From Desulfocapsa sp. (GTDB taxonomy: Bacteria; Desulfobacterota; Desulfobulbia; Desulfobulbales; Desulfocapsaceae): a DNA stretch of 64,000 bases. The DNA lies in NCBI GenBank assembly GCA_022712975.1, contig JAFLJO010000077.1, positions 30,672 to 94,671 on the forward strand. Reading direction: 5' to 3'. The translations under genes were made by a program, and so were the position numbers. Below are positions 27,669-36,222 of this stretch, piece by piece. The notes below the pieces were generated by a model. That model was not told the origin of the DNA. It worked only from the letters and a program-made list of their open reading frames with translations, and ran no database searches. Position 1 is the first letter of the stretch. Every line of letters begins with the position of its first letter.

Positions 27669-27917
27669 ATGGATGAACAAAAATTAATAGATAAATTACG
27701 GTTAATTGAACGATTGGCATCAGGGGCATCCACTGAAGGAGAAGCAGTTGCCGCAGAACTTGCCAAAGAATGAATTCTTGAATGGCTGCGTAGTCTTGAA
27801 AAAGAAGATCCTCCTGTTGAGTATCAGTGTACCATGAAAGACATGTCGTCATATGTGAGCCAGCCCGATCGTGCGAAGATGAAGTCATGCCGAATATTTA
27901 CTTTACCCCTTGCTTGA
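27669..27917 (+). pseudogene. Broken small gene with in-frame TGA
   Basis: A frame starting MDEQKLIDKLRLIERLAS, with STEGEAVAAELAKE, stops at TGA (27771-27773). The same frame then continues ILEWLRSLEKEDPPVEYQ and ends 27917. It resembles a small conserved protein seen near transposons, in which an Arg codon (CGA) occupies the TGA position. The tail after about 27851 is replaced by a repeat also found at 35974, so the gene is truncated as well as interrupted. Confidence 0.5.
27851..27882 (+). repeat. Half copy of the 108-bp palindrome
   Basis: TATGTGAGCCAGCCCGATCG and the following GTGCGAAGATG match 35975-36003 with few differences. Only one arm is present here. Confidence 0.55.
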
Positions 27918-28013
27918 CTTTAGGTCTTGGTTTGACTAGTGTTACCTTATAAAGGTCAGAAAAAAGGCTGTAATCACAACTTTCTTGTAACAATATTCTT
28001 TTTGAGGGCTGTT

Positions 28014-28343
28014 ATGAATTATTACTTTATGACAGATAAGGCAATAATGGCGGAAATAGGAGTTCGCTTGAAGGGCTTGCGCTTACGTCGAAATCGAACT
28101 CAACAACAGCTGGCAGACAGCACAGATCTGTCTCTTAATGTGATAAAGGGGCTTGAGGCTGGGCGGGGAAAACTCTCGTCTTTAATTGCGGTCTTGCGGG
28201 AACTTGATGGTCTCGACGCTCTGGATCTGTTCATTCGGGAGGAACAGATCAGTCCGTTACAATTAGCAAAACAACAAGGAAAAAAACGCCAAAGGGCTAC
28301 TGGCAGCCGCAGGAAGAAAGATGAGGGGCAGGCAGAGTGGTAG
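28014..28343 (+). CDS. hipB: HipB-type antitoxin
   Basis: 109-aa XRE-family HTH protein (IGVRLKGLRLRRNRTQQQLA, TDLSLNVIKGLEAGRGKL) with a basic C-terminal tail. It precedes hipA and overlaps it by 7 bp, the standard antitoxin-toxin order; HipB represses the operon and binds HipA. GAGG lies 7 nt before the ATG at 28014. The frame opens further upstream without support. Confidence 0.88.
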   Translation: MNYYFMTDKAIMAEIGVRLKGLRLRRNRTQQQLADSTDLSLNVIKGLEAGRGKLSSLIAVLRELDGLDALDLFIREEQISPLQLAKQQGKKRQRATGSRRKKDEGQAEW

Positions 28344-29644
28344 GAAAAGTTGATACAGCCCGGGTACTTCTTTGGGGTGACGATATTGGTGCTGTCAGCT
28401 GGTTAGCAGATCGTGGCTATGGATTATTTGAATATGATCCTTCTTTTTTGCACAAGGGCTTGGATGTTTCTCCTATTCATATGGGGCTTGCCAGTGCCCG
28501 CCAAGGTGATGGGCTGTTCTCTTTTCCGAGTCTTAATAGAGAGACTTTCCTTGGTCTGCCTGGTTTGTTGGCTGATGCCCTGCCAGACAAATTTGGTAAC
28601 GCTATTATAAATGCCTGGCTGGCTCGTAATGGGCGGGAGAATGCGGATTTCAGTCCAGTTGAGCGCCTTTGTTATACTGGTAAGCGTTCCATAGGCGCAC
28701 TGGAATTCTTACCATCAGTAAGCCGTGATCTTGATAGTGCCGTCCCTGTAGAGATTAGTGAGCTTGCGATGCTGGCTCAGGAAATTACGGCTCAGCGTTT
28801 TAACCTTGATACTCACATCGGTCAGATGGCAAGCAATGACGCTATCATGGATATCCTTCGGGTCGGTACCTCTGCCGGTGGAGCCAGACCTAAAGCGGTT
28901 ATTGCTATGAATGACCAGGGACATGTTATCTCCGGTCAGGCAGAAGTACCGAAGGGATATACTTATTGGATTCTCAAGTTTGATGGGGTGAACGATCTTG
29001 AGTTTGGAGCACCGAAGGGCTATGGTCGTATCGAGTATGGATATTATCTGATGGCTAAGGCGGCTGGTCTTGTTATGACTGAGTGCCGCCTCCTGGAAGA
29101 GCATGGTCGTGCCCATTTTATGACCCGCCGTTTTGATCGCCAGAAGGGTGAAAAATTGCACATGCTGTCATTATGCGGGATGGCTCATTATGATTTTAAC
29201 ATGGCTGGAGCCTACGGCTATGAACAAGCCTTTGCGGTGATGCGAACATTGAAGCTAAGCAAAACAGAGGCTCTTCAGCAGTTTCGGCGAATGGTCTTTA
29301 ATGTGATCGCCCGAAATCAGGATGACCACACCAAGAATATTGCTTTTCTTATGGAACCAGATGGTAAGTGGAGTCTTTCCCCTGCTTTTGATATGACTTA
29401 TTCCCATAATCCGGCCGGTCAGTGGACCAATCAGCATCAGATGACCATTAATGGTAAGCGGGATCATTTCCTGCTGAGTGATCTTGTAAGCGTCGGCGAT
29501 TCTATCAGTCTGTCAAAGCCTCTGGAAGTAGTGCAGGAAATAATAGATACCGTTGCACGCTGGCCAGTATTTGCCAGGCAGGCAGGGGTGGCTCAAGATA
29601 GATGCACAGAAATTGGTCAATACCATCGCCTGAACTTGAAATAA
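28337..29644 (+). CDS. hipA: HipA-type serine/threonine kinase toxin
   Basis: 435 aa. N-terminal subdomain with LPGLLADALPDKFGN, GTSAGGARPKAVIAM (nucleotide-binding region), RRFDR, the catalytic NQDDHTKNIAFL loop and the metal-binding FDMTYS are all intact. E. coli HipA phosphorylates glutamyl-tRNA synthetase and causes persistence; the target here is unknown. GTG start inside hipB. No sign of decay, unlike the restriction genes downstream. Confidence 0.92.
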   Translation: MVGKVDTARVLLWGDDIGAVSWLADRGYGLFEYDPSFLHKGLDVSPIHMGLASARQGDGLFSFPSLNRETFLGLPGLLADALPDKFGNAIINAWLARNGRENADFSPVERLCYTGKRSIGALEFLPSVSRDLDSAVPVEISELAMLAQEITAQRFNLDTHIGQMASNDAIMDILRVGTSAGGARPKAVIAMNDQGHVISGQAEVPKGYTYWILKFDGVNDLEFGAPKGYGRIEYGYYLMAKAAGLVMTECRLLEEHGRAHFMTRRFDRQKGEKLHMLSLCGMAHYDFNMAGAYGYEQAFAVMRTLKLSKTEALQQFRRMVFNVIARNQDDHTKNIAFLMEPDGKWSLSPAFDMTYSHNPAGQWTNQHQMTINGKRDHFLLSDLVSVGDSISLSKPLEVVQEIIDTVARWPVFARQAGVAQDRCTEIGQYHRLNLK

Positions 29645-29648
29645 TACT

Positions 29649-29676
29649 AAGGAACGTACACTAAATAACTTGAACA
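29649..29676 (+). repeat. Dispersed repeat, family B, copy 2
   Basis: AAGGAACGTACACTAAATAA then CTTGAACA, matching the minus strand of 12053-12087 but without the closing arm. Confidence 0.45.
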
Positions 29677-29787
29677 TCTTTCAGGAGTGACACAGCTCGG
29701 GTGATCCCGCAGGTGCTGCATAAGGATAGCTCCGAGGCAGATGTTGTGGATAAACAAAAAATGATTCCTCGTTAGGTATACTCAACA

Positions 29788-32472
29788 ATGACAAACAAGC
29801 CTTTATTCCGGGCAGTGCAAGCTGTCCTGCTACCAGACGGCACACTTCAGCTTGAGGATGACTCCAAGAGCAGTAAACAAACGAAGAGCAGTACACTGTT
29901 ACAACAGGAAATATTCTCCGCTTACAAAAAAGATCGAAGGAACTGGCTGCTCTTTCTCGGCTTTTCCGATCCTGGGGTTTTTCTCCCTGATTCCCTTGAT
30001 TTCTGGCGTCGCCTCAGTGCTCTCTTTGTTCTCCATCTGCGACTGACTCCGGATCTGGAAGAACTCCGCCATCGGGTGGAGATCCCTTTGCCCGAACACG
30101 AAGTTTCCGGGCTGCTGGAAACACTTCCGGCAATGATTGGCGGGGAATATATCAACTCCCGGCTTATGGCGACATCTTGGTCTGCTCTGACCACTTCCTT
30201 TACCACGTCCATCGAGAAGTTTTCCGGCTCTGTTGCCGAATTTATCCATCATTATTCACCCAACAGTCACCTGCTTGGACGAATTTATTTCCATCTTGTC
30301 GAAAACAAAGATGATGATGCACCCTTTGCCTTTCTGGCTACCTATTCGACCCGGATGGGCGGGCAAGGACAATCAAAGCACCTGCCTCTGAAGTATGCCC
30401 TCCAGGAATACCAGGATGATAACAGTAAACTGCTGGAGTTATTGGCCACTGTACATAAGGCCGCAAAAGAGAGTACGTTGATCACAGAACTGCTGGAAAG
30501 CAATGATCTCTTTTCTCCTCTACTCTGGACCAGCCGGGATGCGCACATATTTTTACAGGAGGTTCCGCTCTATGAGGAGGCTGGTATTCTCTGCCGTATT
30601 CCAGATTGGTGGAAGAGTAAAGGTACAAGCATTGCTCTGAAGATCAGCCTGGGCGAACAGAGCCCGACCATGGTGGGCATGGCGGCTCTGCTTGATTTTT
30701 CACCTCGGATTATGCTTGGAGAAGATGAACTATCCATGGATGAAGTAAGGCGTCTTCTCGATGAAGTTGAGGGACTGGCCTTTATCAAAAACAAATGGGT
30801 GGCTGTTGATCGGGAGAAGCTGGAACAAACACTACTCGCCTATGAAGAGGCGCAAAAGCTGGCAGAACATGAAGGATTAACTCTGGCCGAAGCCATGCGC
30901 CTACAACTGCAATCCGGCACAGAACTCCTTACGACAAAAGGCGCCGACATACTGGAAATTGAACATGGTCAGTGGCTGCAATCGGTATTTAACAAAATGA
31001 CTCATCCCGGCAAACTGCCGCCGGTATTCACCGATGATCGTTTTAAGGCGCAATTAAGACCCTATCAGCAGGATGGGCTGCGTTGGCTTGCTGAGCTTGA
31101 TGGTCTTGGATTTGGAGCCTGTCTGGCCGATGATATGGGGCTGGGCAAGACTGTGCAGATTCTCGCTTTTTTAAATATCCTGTCTGGCAGGAACCGACCC
31201 GGAAAAAAAACTGCTGCCTCCCTGCTCATTATCCCAGCCTCTTTGCTTGCCAACTGGGAACAGGAAATCGAAAAATTCTTTCCGGATCTGAGGGTGTTCT
31301 TCGCCCATCCGTCCATGCATACACCTCACAGGGTAACACCACCAGCCCAAAAAACCCTGGCTCGTTTGGATCTGGTCATAACCACCTATGCTCTGGCCCA
31401 GCGTTATGAATGGCTGAACGAACATAAGTGGAACTATGTTATCCTTGATGAAGCGCAGGCCATAAAGAATCCGGGCACCAAACAGACCAGAGCTGTAAAA
31501 AAGATTCCTGCTGCAAACCGTATCGCCATGACCGGCACACCCGTGGAAAATCGTTTAAGTGATTTCTGGTCACTGTTTGATTTTGTCAATCCGGGTCTGC
31601 TGGGTACGAGCAAAGAGTTTGCCACATTCAGCAAAGGACTGGCCGATCAACCAGGCGGGTATGGACGTCTGCGCAGGATGACTGCCCCCTTTATCCTGCG
31701 ACGCCTGAAAACGGACAGCTCAATTATCAGCGACCTGCCCGACAAAATCGAAGTGAAGAGCTGGGCAGATCTCAGCCAAAAACAGACAGTTATTTACCAG
31801 CAGCTTGTTGATAATATGGCTGAACAGCTGGAGTCTGCCGATGGTATTCAACGCAAAGGCATGATCCTTGCGGCACTGACCAAATTCAAACAAATCTGCA
31901 ATCACCCTGATCAATATGCCGGGGTTACCGGCTACAATGAAAAAGAGAGCGGAAAGTTTGCAAGACTGCGTGAAATAAGCACAACAATCCATGAAAAACG
32001 GGAACAGATGCTGGTCTTTACCCAGTTCAAGGAGATGACTGAACCACTGGCAAATTTCTTAGAAACACTCTTTGGCCGTCCCGGACTCATTATTCATGGA
32101 AGCGTGCCCGTGGGGAAACGAAAGAAAATCATCGAACAGTTTCAATCGGATGAATATGTTCCTTTTATGGTACTTTCACTCAAGGCAGGCGGTGTGGGAC
32201 TGAATCTGACCCGTGCCAATCATGTGGTTCATTTTGACCGCTGGTGGAATCCTGCCGTGGAAAATCAGGCTACCGACCGTGTTTTTCGTATTGGTCAGAA
32301 AAAAAAGGTTATGGTGCATAAATTCATTACCAGGGGTACCATAGAAGAAAAAATTGATGCGATGCTGGAGCAAAAGGCACAACTTTCAGCTGACGTGTTG
32401 GCTCCAAGTGGAGAGAGTTGGTTGACAGAAATGAAAAATGATGCGTTGGCCGATCTGTTCAGGCTGCACTAG
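29788..32472 (+). CDS. SNF2-family DNA helicase/translocase
   Basis: 894 aa. The first 380 residues are a bacterial SNF2-associated region without a clear motif. The ATPase core follows: DDMGLGKTVQ near residue 448, DEAQAIKNPGTK near 553, MTGTPVENRLSDFWSLFDF, then helicase C with LSLKAGGVGLNLT and HFDRWWNPAVENQATDR. These enzymes move along double-stranded DNA. In many genomes this protein sits next to a SWIM zinc-finger protein; here that partner is 6 kb away at 38651, across the restriction genes. Role may be DNA repair or defence. Confidence 0.9.
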   Translation: MTNKPLFRAVQAVLLPDGTLQLEDDSKSSKQTKSSTLLQQEIFSAYKKDRRNWLLFLGFSDPGVFLPDSLDFWRRLSALFVLHLRLTPDLEELRHRVEIPLPEHEVSGLLETLPAMIGGEYINSRLMATSWSALTTSFTTSIEKFSGSVAEFIHHYSPNSHLLGRIYFHLVENKDDDAPFAFLATYSTRMGGQGQSKHLPLKYALQEYQDDNSKLLELLATVHKAAKESTLITELLESNDLFSPLLWTSRDAHIFLQEVPLYEEAGILCRIPDWWKSKGTSIALKISLGEQSPTMVGMAALLDFSPRIMLGEDELSMDEVRRLLDEVEGLAFIKNKWVAVDREKLEQTLLAYEEAQKLAEHEGLTLAEAMRLQLQSGTELLTTKGADILEIEHGQWLQSVFNKMTHPGKLPPVFTDDRFKAQLRPYQQDGLRWLAELDGLGFGACLADDMGLGKTVQILAFLNILSGRNRPGKKTAASLLIIPASLLANWEQEIEKFFPDLRVFFAHPSMHTPHRVTPPAQKTLARLDLVITTYALAQRYEWLNEHKWNYVILDEAQAIKNPGTKQTRAVKKIPAANRIAMTGTPVENRLSDFWSLFDFVNPGLLGTSKEFATFSKGLADQPGGYGRLRRMTAPFILRRLKTDSSIISDLPDKIEVKSWADLSQKQTVIYQQLVDNMAEQLESADGIQRKGMILAALTKFKQICNHPDQYAGVTGYNEKESGKFARLREISTTIHEKREQMLVFTQFKEMTEPLANFLETLFGRPGLIIHGSVPVGKRKKIIEQFQSDEYVPFMVLSLKAGGVGLNLTRANHVVHFDRWWNPAVENQATDRVFRIGQKKKVMVHKFITRGTIEEKIDAMLEQKAQLSADVLAPSGESWLTEMKNDALADLFRLH

Positions 32473-32637
32473 AGGATTCGGAAAAAACTATATCGCCGTT
32501 GCCGAAAAAGGAACCAAGACCGAAACAAGATAAACCAACCAGGAAAGAAAACCCCTGACATCCACCCGTTAATTTTTGAATAGACTGTTATCTTAAGAGA
32601 AAAGAATCTTTTTTTATCGTTAATGAGACAGAATAGA

Positions 32638-33290
32638 ATGGAAAATATCGAACAACTTGAGCGAAGACTCTGGGAGGCAGCAGATCAACTGCGAGCCAAC
32701 TCAAAGCTCACCTCCACCGAATATTACATGCCGGTACTTGGGCTCATCTTCCTCCGTCATGCCTACAACCGCTTCCTGATGGTTGAAAAAGAGGTCAAAA
32801 CGAACCTGCCCAGCCGGGGAGGCCTTGCCCGGCCTGTTATAAAAGAAGACTTCGATCAAAAGAACGCACTCTTTCTGGCAGAGAAAGCCCAGTACGAATA
32901 TCTGCTGAACCTGCCGTCAGGACAGGACAGGGGCAAGGCCATTATCGAAGCCATGGATGGCATTGAGGACGATTACCCCGCTCTGGGTGGCGTACTGCCT
33001 AAAGAATATCATATCTTTGATCCTGCTCTTCTTGGCCGTCTTCTCAAGATTTTTAATGATGAGGCGCTGCAAAATGGCAGCGGTGATGTCTTTGGCCAGA
33101 TTTATGAACTTCCTGATGAAGTTTGCCATGGCCGGGGCGCAGGATCAGGGTGAATTCTTCACCCCGGTCTCTCTGGTGCAGACCATTGTTAATGTTATTG
33201 AACCGGATCACGGCACCATTCTTGATCCTGCCTGCGGTTCAGGCGGTATGTTTGTCCAAACCAGTCATTTTCTGGAGCGGACAGGCAGGT
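32638..33290 (+). pseudogene. hsdM: Type I restriction methylase HsdM, frameshifted and truncated
   Basis: Starts MENIEQLERRLWEAADQLRA, the usual HsdM N-terminus. After VFGQIYE the frame shifts: GAACTTCCTG stands where a GAA-TAC-TTC-CTG sequence would encode EYFL, a 2-base loss after 33108. In the new frame [20 protein letters not shown] and [10 protein letters not shown] (SAM motif) follow, then the gene ends at HFLERTGR and runs straight into hsdS sequence. The catalytic NPPF motif and the whole C-terminal half are gone, so it cannot methylate. Confidence 0.85.
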
Positions 33291-34253
33291 CTATTCCCCC
33301 AGACACTCGTTATGAACGATATGTGATTTCTAATAAACAAATGCGTGTCCGATTAGATCCAACAAAAGCAAACTCTTTATTATTGGCTCTCCTGCAAGCG
33401 AATGACTCGATATTTGATAGGTATGAATAATGGGGGGGCTGTACCTCTTCTGAATTTAGGTATTATTAGGAGGGTTCCGATCCCTCATCCGAAATTAGAA
33501 ATTCAGAAGCGCATCATCTCCATCCTCTCCGCCTATGACGACCTGATTGAAAACAACCTGCGGCGAATCAAACTGCTGGAGGAGTCGGCCCGGCTTTTGT
33601 ACCGAGAGTGGTTTGTCAACCTGCGCTTCCCCGGCCATGAACATACCCGCATTGTTGAGGGTGTTCCTGAGGGGTGGGAGAGAAAAAGTATTCCTGAAAT
33701 CATAGAAATAAATCCAAAAGAAAAGATAGGACGTGGCAAAGAAGTATGGGCAATTCCAATGGCTTGTCTTTCCCAAGATTCTACTATGATTTCAACAGAG
33801 CCTATGCAGAGAAAGACTAAGCACAGTGGGGCAAAATTTAGAAATGGAGATGTGATTCTGCCAAGAATAACGCCATGTCTTGAAAATGGAAAAACTGCTC
33901 TTGTACAATTTCTGAAAGACAGTAAGGAAGTTGCATGTGGGTCAACTGAGTATATTATATTACGGGGTAATAAAGTTAGTTCGGTATTTACTTACTATTT
34001 AGCAAGAAGTCATAACTTCAGAGGAAATGCCATTAAAAGTATGGTTGGATCTTCAGGCAGACAACGAGTGCAAGTTAGCTGCTTCAATGATTTTTATGTT
34101 CCTGTGCCACCAACTGTTTTATTAAAGCAGTTTGATCAGTTTGCACTTCCTAACTTTCAACAAATCAGAATTTTTGAGTCTAAAAACCAAAAACTAAAAG
34201 CCGCCCGCGACCTCCTTCTCCCCCGACTAATGAGCGGAGAACTAACCGTATGA
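33291..34253 (+). pseudogene. hsdS: Type I specificity subunit HsdS, 5'-truncated and frameshifted
   Basis: Picks up in the middle of the first recognition domain ([21 protein letters not shown]), fused to hsdM. A second frameshift lies near 33380, where YYWLS should follow NSL. The frame then runs well: [21 protein letters not shown], the conserved helix QKRIISILSAYDDLIENNLR, a full second recognition domain and the end LKAARDLLLPRLMSGELTV. The intact downstream part (from 33402) could still make a half-subunit. Its stop overlaps the next start (ATGA). Confidence 0.82.
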
Positions 34254-35887
34254 GTCACGAAAATCAAAACACCGACCAAAAATCCCTACGGGTCATTACC
34301 GGTAAAACAGCAGACTGGGAAGAACTAGCCAAAGACTGTGTCTGCTTTGCCAACAGTCAGGGTGGCAGACTCCTTATCGGTATTGAAGACAACGATCATC
34401 TACCACCTGCCGGTCAGACAATCCCTGCTGACCTGCTTGACCGTCTGCGCAAGCGAATCGGTGAATTAACTGTAAACGTGCAGGTCTTGCCCCAAATCAT
34501 GACAGCAGAGAACAGCAGCCAGTATATCGAGCTGACCATCTCCCTGGCCATAGGTGTTGCCTCCACTTCGGATGGCCGTTATTACCTTCGGGTTGCCGAT
34601 AGTTGCCAGCCCGTGCTGGGCGATGATGTTTTACAATTGGCCAACGAACGACCGGGATTGCCGTGGGAAGCAATGGCCAATACAGGTGTCGTCCGTGACG
34701 CTGTTGATGAACAAAAGTTCAATCACTTTGTTACAGCCATTCGTGCTTCTGATCGGGTCAAGAACTCGGTAAAAGATAAGAGTCCAGACGAACTTCTCAG
34801 TCACTATCATCTTGCCAATGGCGACAACCTGACCCATCTGGGGATACTCCTCTTGGGAACGACAGGAGACCGCACCCGGCTTGGTACTGCGCCGGTGGTA
34901 CAGTTTTTGAAGTATGACGAGCAGCGGCAGAAGGTCAATAAGCTTTTATGGGATGATTACAGCCTTTCACCCATAGAACTGATCGATGCTGTCTGGCGTG
35001 AGGTGCCGGATTTCCGCGAAAGTTACGAACTGCCGGAGGGCATGTTTCGCCGGACGGTTCCGGCCTTTGATGAAAAGGTTATCCGTGAATTGCTGGTCAA
35101 TGCCCTGGTTCACCGTCCTTATACTCAACGTGGCGATATCTTTCTCAACCTTCACCCGGATTGTCTGGAGATGGTTAACCCTGGTCGCTTGCCCCTTGGT
35201 GTGACTCCACAAAACATCCTCCACGCCAGTCGCAGACGAAACGATGGCCTGGCTAGGATCTTTCATGATCTGAAGCTGATGGAGCGGGAAGGCAGCGGAT
35301 TTGATCTTCTGTACGACAGGATGCTTTCTTCCGGACGATCGGTACCGATTCTGGCTGAAGGGCCGGATTCAGTAAGCGTCACTATCCAGCGGCGGATTAT
35401 CCGTCCCCAGATTATTCGTCTTATGGAAAAGGCCAACACCAGGTTTCAGCTATCTCAGCGGGAAAGGATCACCATGGGTATTCTGGCACAGTCTGAAGGC
35501 TTGACTGCAAAAGAATTAGCTAGGCAACTGGAACTTGACAAGGTAGATGAAACAAAAGCATGGTTTGGTCGCTTGCAACTGCTTGGCCTGGTTCAGAGTA
35601 CAGGGCGATCGCAGGGAACTCGCTATTTCTTAAACCCGGATTTGCTACGTGATGCAGGTCTCGATCTCTCCACTACGCTTACCCGTATTGAACCGCATCG
35701 ACTCGAAGCGCTGATTATTGAAGATTTGCACCGTTACCCCGGTTCCAGAATCGGAGCAATTCACAAGCGTATTGGTGCAGAAATTAAACGTTCCCACCTA
35801 AAAAGAACGCTAGCAAGCTTAGTCAAGAATGAAAGTATAATCATGGATGGAATATTGAAAGGGGCAAGCTACCATCTGCCCGAATGA
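34250..35887 (+). CDS. AlbA_2 (Schlafen-type) ATP-binding protein
   Basis: 545 aa. N-terminal AlbA_2 domain (DWEELAKDCVCFANSQGGRLLIGIED), a middle region with EKVIRELLVNALVHRPYTQRG and NPGRLPLGVTPQNI that resembles the GHKL-like ATPase part of this family, and C-terminal winged helices (AQSEGLTAKELARQLELDK; a second near 490-540). Such genes are often carried inside type I restriction operons. It is intact and overlaps hsdS by 4 bp, so it has survived the decay of its neighbours. Function unknown; a regulatory or defence role is inferred. Confidence 0.8.
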   Translation: MSHENQNTDQKSLRVITGKTADWEELAKDCVCFANSQGGRLLIGIEDNDHLPPAGQTIPADLLDRLRKRIGELTVNVQVLPQIMTAENSSQYIELTISLAIGVASTSDGRYYLRVADSCQPVLGDDVLQLANERPGLPWEAMANTGVVRDAVDEQKFNHFVTAIRASDRVKNSVKDKSPDELLSHYHLANGDNLTHLGILLLGTTGDRTRLGTAPVVQFLKYDEQRQKVNKLLWDDYSLSPIELIDAVWREVPDFRESYELPEGMFRRTVPAFDEKVIRELLVNALVHRPYTQRGDIFLNLHPDCLEMVNPGRLPLGVTPQNILHASRRRNDGLARIFHDLKLMEREGSGFDLLYDRMLSSGRSVPILAEGPDSVSVTIQRRIIRPQIIRLMEKANTRFQLSQRERITMGILAQSEGLTAKELARQLELDKVDETKAWFGRLQLLGLVQSTGRSQGTRYFLNPDLLRDAGLDLSTTLTRIEPHRLEALIIEDLHRYPGSRIGAIHKRIGAEIKRSHLKRTLASLVKNESIIMDGILKGASYHLPE

Positions 35888-35915
35888 TTTAAGTGATTTA
35901 TGTAACCGTTGTCCT

Positions 35916-36023
35916 GTAAGCGTTTACCAGCACCCCATATTTGCACAAGCAGGCTGGCGAACTATAGTAGTCCTATGTGAGTCAGCCTGATCGTGTGAAG
36001 ATGGGGTGCTGGTGAACGCTTAC
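35916..36023. repeat. 108-bp interrupted palindrome
   Basis: Outer arms of 22 bp (35916-35937 and 36002-36023) match at 21 positions, starting GTAAGCGTTTACCAGC. Inner arms (GCAGGCTG / CAGCCTG) pair imperfectly, so nearly the whole element folds into one hairpin. A half copy is at 27851. It may be a MITE-like or REP-type element. Confidence 0.65.
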
Positions 36024-36065
36024 TGATTTATATTGGCTCATTCAGGTGCTTATCGAACCAATAAA

Positions 36066-36085
36066 TTTGGCTCAAACGAGCCAAA
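36066..36085. promoter_or_regulatory. Perfect operator-like palindrome
   Basis: TTTGGCTC AAAC GAGCCAAA. A looser pair, TTTGGTTCT (36119) and AGAACCAAA (36150), follows. Both share TTTGG(C/T)TC half-sites 140-160 bp upstream of hsdR and could bind a regulator or form mRNA hairpins. Confidence 0.45.
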
Positions 36086-36222
36086 TACTGGTATGGTGTT
36101 GATTTTACTAACACTTTATTTGGTTCTTTATTGGCCAATGGGATGATAGAGAACCAAATAGCTGTCGATAGAATGTAAAAACAAAAAACCAGAACTGCAT
36201 TTAAGGAAGAGGCAATACCTAT

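Noticed and set aside
27851..36003. Possible CRISPR-like or integrase attachment repeats
   Set aside because: Only two copies, 8 kb apart, one of them inside a palindrome; no regular spacing, and no tRNA or integrase nearby.
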